Shown: positions 13,903-15,019 of the stretch, one piece after another
How the letters are laid out: every line of letters begins with the position of its first letter
Numbering within the stretch: position 1 is the first letter of the stretch
Origin: JBKPFU01 sp046728975
Lineage (GTDB): Bacteria > Actinomycetota > Thermoleophilia > Gaiellales > Gaiellaceae
Reading direction: 5' to 3'
DNA length: 15,019 nucleotides
Assembly: GCA_046728975.1 (NCBI GenBank)
Contig: JBKPFU010000023.1
Coordinates: forward strand, 1-15,019
The notes under the pieces: generated by a model
What the model saw: the letters and a program-made list of their open reading frames with translations, nothing else
What the model was told of the DNA's origin: nothing
The model's database searches: none
Position numbers and translations under genes: made by a program

Positions 13903-14681
13903 CAGATCGCCTTCTTCTCCTGGAGGAACGCGAGGATCTTGTCGGCGGCGGTTCCGTCGTCCTCGATCTTGACCGAGTCGCCTCGAGCAGGCGGATCGTT
14001 CAAGGCGAGCACCTCGGTCTTCGACCCGGCCCAGCCAACGAGGTCGGTCGAGAGACCGAGCTCGCCCAGGGAGAGCGTCTCCTGCGGCTTCTTCTTTGCG
14101 CCCATGATCCCCTTCAGCGATGGATAGCGCGGCTCGTTGATCGCGTCGGAGACGGCGACGACCGCGGGCAGCGGCGCCTCGATCTTGTCGTACCCGTACT
14201 CCGTCTGCCGCTTCCCGGTCAGCTTTTGGCCGTCGACCTCGAGCTCAGCCACCTGGGAGACGAGCGGCCGGCGGAGCCGCTCGGCCACGGCCGCCGATAA
14301 GACCGCGCCGTCAGAGTCGTTGCCCTGCTGACCAAACAGGATCAGGTCGGCCTGCTCGCGCTCCAGGGCCTTCGTGAGCGCACGGCTCGTCGCGACGAGA
14401 TCCGAACCGGCGGCGGCTTCGTCGGCGATCAGAACTGCCCGGTCGGCACCCATCGCGAGCGCTTTCCGAAGCGCGTCGATCCCCCGCTCGGGCGCCATCG
14501 CCAGGACGACGACCTCGCCGTCTCCGCCGCTCTCATTCAGCTTCAGCGCCTCCTCGACCGCGTGGACGTCGAAGGGGTTGAGGGTTGGCTCGCCGGAGCG
14601 ATCCAGCCGCTTCGATTCGGGGTCGATCCTCTTCGGTGCGTTCGCTTCGGGGACGACTTTCGCGCAGACGGCGATCTTCAT
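13902..14681 (-). CDS. etfB: Electron transfer flavoprotein beta subunit
   Basis: Small subunit of ETF, which binds AMP (or a second FAD in bifurcating forms) and carries the loop that docks on partner dehydrogenases. The 259-residue product has the N-terminal MKIAVCAKVVPEA strand, LNPFDVHAVEEALKL (34-48), the nucleotide segment LILFGQQGNDSDGA (113-126), and the recognition-loop signature INEPRYPSLKGIMGAKKK (181-198). It is the first gene of the operon. The ATG at 14681 lacks a Shine-Dalgarno sequence; a TAGAGT at 14691-14696 is close enough for a leaderless or nearly leaderless mRNA. Whether the complex bifurcates electrons cannot be decided by eye. Confidence 0.97.
   Translation of the reverse strand: MKIAVCAKVVPEANAPKRIDPESKRLDRSGEPTLNPFDVHAVEEALKLNESGGDGEVVVLAMAPERGIDALRKALAMGADRAVLIADEAAAGSDLVATSRALTKALEREQADLILFGQQGNDSDGAVLSAAVAERLRRPLVSQVAELEVDGQKLTGKRQTEYGYDKIEAPLPAVVAVSDAINEPRYPSLKGIMGAKKKPQETLSLGELGLSTDLVGWAGSKTEVLALNDPPARGDSVKIEDDGTAADKILAFLQEKKAI
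13910..13914 (-). promoter_or_regulatory. Ribosome-binding site of etfA
   Basis: Minus-strand GAAGG, seven bases before the etfA ATG and within the last codons of etfB. It supports the ATG at 13902 rather than an internal start. Confidence 0.5.
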
Positions 14682-14690
14682 CGGCAGAGG

Positions 14691-14696
14691 ACTCTA
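14691..14696 (-). promoter_or_regulatory. Candidate -10 box of the etfB-etfA-ETF-QO operon
   Basis: Minus-strand TAGAGT fits TANNNT and ends nine bases before the etfB ATG, which would put transcription start within about two bases of it. No recognisable -35 was found. Confidence 0.25.
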
Positions 14697-14704
14697 ACGA
14701 CGGT

Positions 14705-14730
14705 GGTCGTAACCGACCTTTGCTAGGGTG
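14705..14730. promoter_or_regulatory. Divergent promoter region: small inverted repeat and plus-strand -10-like box
   Basis: GGTCG (14705-14709) and CGACC (14714-14718) form a 5-bp inverted repeat around TAAC, roughly midway between etfB and the M23 gene. Just downstream, TGCTAGGGT (14721-14729) looks like an extended -10 for the plus-strand gene. The remainder of the 87-bp gap shows nothing further. Weak evidence. Confidence 0.25.
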
Positions 14731-14768
14731 CGCCCCTTCGAGCGCCGAACCGGACGCTGCTGGCCCCC

Positions 14769-15019
14769 ATGAGACGCCCCCGGACGACAGCCCGAAGCCT
14801 TTTCTTGCTGCTTCTCCTTCTCGGACTCCTGGCCGCGACCGCCGCAGCGTCCGCGCGGAAGCCGCCGCGGCTGATCTTCCCCGTGCTCGGGCGCGCGGCC
14901 TTCGTCGACGACTTCGGCGATCCGCGGCCGCAGGGCCCGCACCAGGGGATCGACATCGTCGCGCCGCGGAAGGCGATCGCGCTCGCAGCCGAGGCAGGCA
15001 AGGTCAAGTTCTGGAGCGG
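14769..15019 (+). CDS. Secreted M23-family metallopeptidase, 5' part only
   Basis: The gene runs off the right edge with 83 complete codons visible. It starts ATG at 14769 with MRRPRTTARS followed by a strongly hydrophobic Leu-rich stretch (about residues 11-23) and an AAASA cleavage region, a signal peptide or N-terminal anchor. After this, LIFPVLGRAAFVDDFGDPR and QGPHQGIDIVAP fit the start of the LytM/M23 fold, where the His and Asp of HxGxD are zinc ligands; the second HxH lies outside the window. Such enzymes cut peptidoglycan cross-bridges or serve as non-catalytic amidase activators. The short distance from signal peptide to catalytic domain suggests no N-terminal coiled coil or LysM. 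It is divergent from etfB. No strong ribosome-binding site was found. Confidence 0.82.
   Translation, partial: MRRPRTTARSLFLLLLLLGLLAATAAASARKPPRLIFPVLGRAAFVDDFGDPRPQGPHQGIDIVAPRKAIALAAEAGKVKFWS

Noticed and set aside
1..15019. CRISPR arrays, tRNA or rRNA genes, insertion sequences, phage genes, toxin-antitoxin pairs
   Set aside because: Scanned for direct repeats, terminal inverted repeats, CCA-ended cloverleaves and typical protein motifs; none were found by eye.

Overview
The window is GC-rich, tightly packed bacterial chromosome. GTG and TTG starts and 1- to 4-base gene overlaps are common. Gene content and order (rpmE, DUF1385/yqhQ, prfA, prmC, tsaC, glyA, upp; and etfB, etfA, ETF-QO) suggest a high-GC actinobacterium, most likely of class Thermoleophilia (Gaiellales/Solirubrobacterales-like). 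The class placement is an inference from gene order and protein style, not from a search. No tRNA, rRNA, CRISPR array, insertion sequence or integration site was seen, and no gene-free stretch exceeds about 105 bp.

Layout. (1) 1-1638, plus strand: the 3' part of a gene cut by the left edge. It encodes a sugar isomerase-type TIM barrel fused to a CapD/PseB-like sugar-nucleotide dehydratase/epimerase. (2) 1639-1679: a short convergent gap filled by a near-perfect hairpin. (3) 9823 down to 1680, minus strand: nine co-directional genes with gaps of 52 bp or less and several stop/start overlaps. In transcription order they are threonine dehydratase, rpmE, yqhQ, a secreted glucuronyl C5-epimerase-like protein, prfA, prmC, tsaC, glyA and upp. 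(4) 9872-11155, plus strand: a secreted clan-A-like glycoside hydrolase, divergent from the threonine dehydratase across about 48 bp. (5) 11156-11260: a convergent gap with two hairpins, the second terminator-like. (6) 14681 down to 11261, minus strand: an etfB-etfA-ETF:quinone oxidoreductase operon. (7) 14769 to the right edge, plus strand: the 5' end of a secreted M23 metallopeptidase gene.

How the genes work together. prfA and prmC are enzyme partners, since PrmC methylates the GGQ glutamine of RF1. rpmE, prfA, prmC and tsaC all serve translation. glyA supplies one-carbon units and upp salvages uracil. The etf operon would carry electrons from acyl-CoA (or other) dehydrogenases through ETF to ETF-QO and the membrane quinone pool. 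The three carbohydrate-related proteins (TIM-SDR fusion, C5-epimerase-like protein, glycoside hydrolase) lie around or inside the housekeeping operon and may relate to cell-envelope or extracellular polysaccharide; this is inference.

No wholly new multi-gene system is evident. The points most worth a second look are the TIM-barrel/SDR fusion with altered motif residues, the missing fourth cluster cysteine in ETF-QO, the epimerase-like secreted protein inside a translation operon, the convergent palindrome at 1652-1674, and several starts with leaderless-type geometry.
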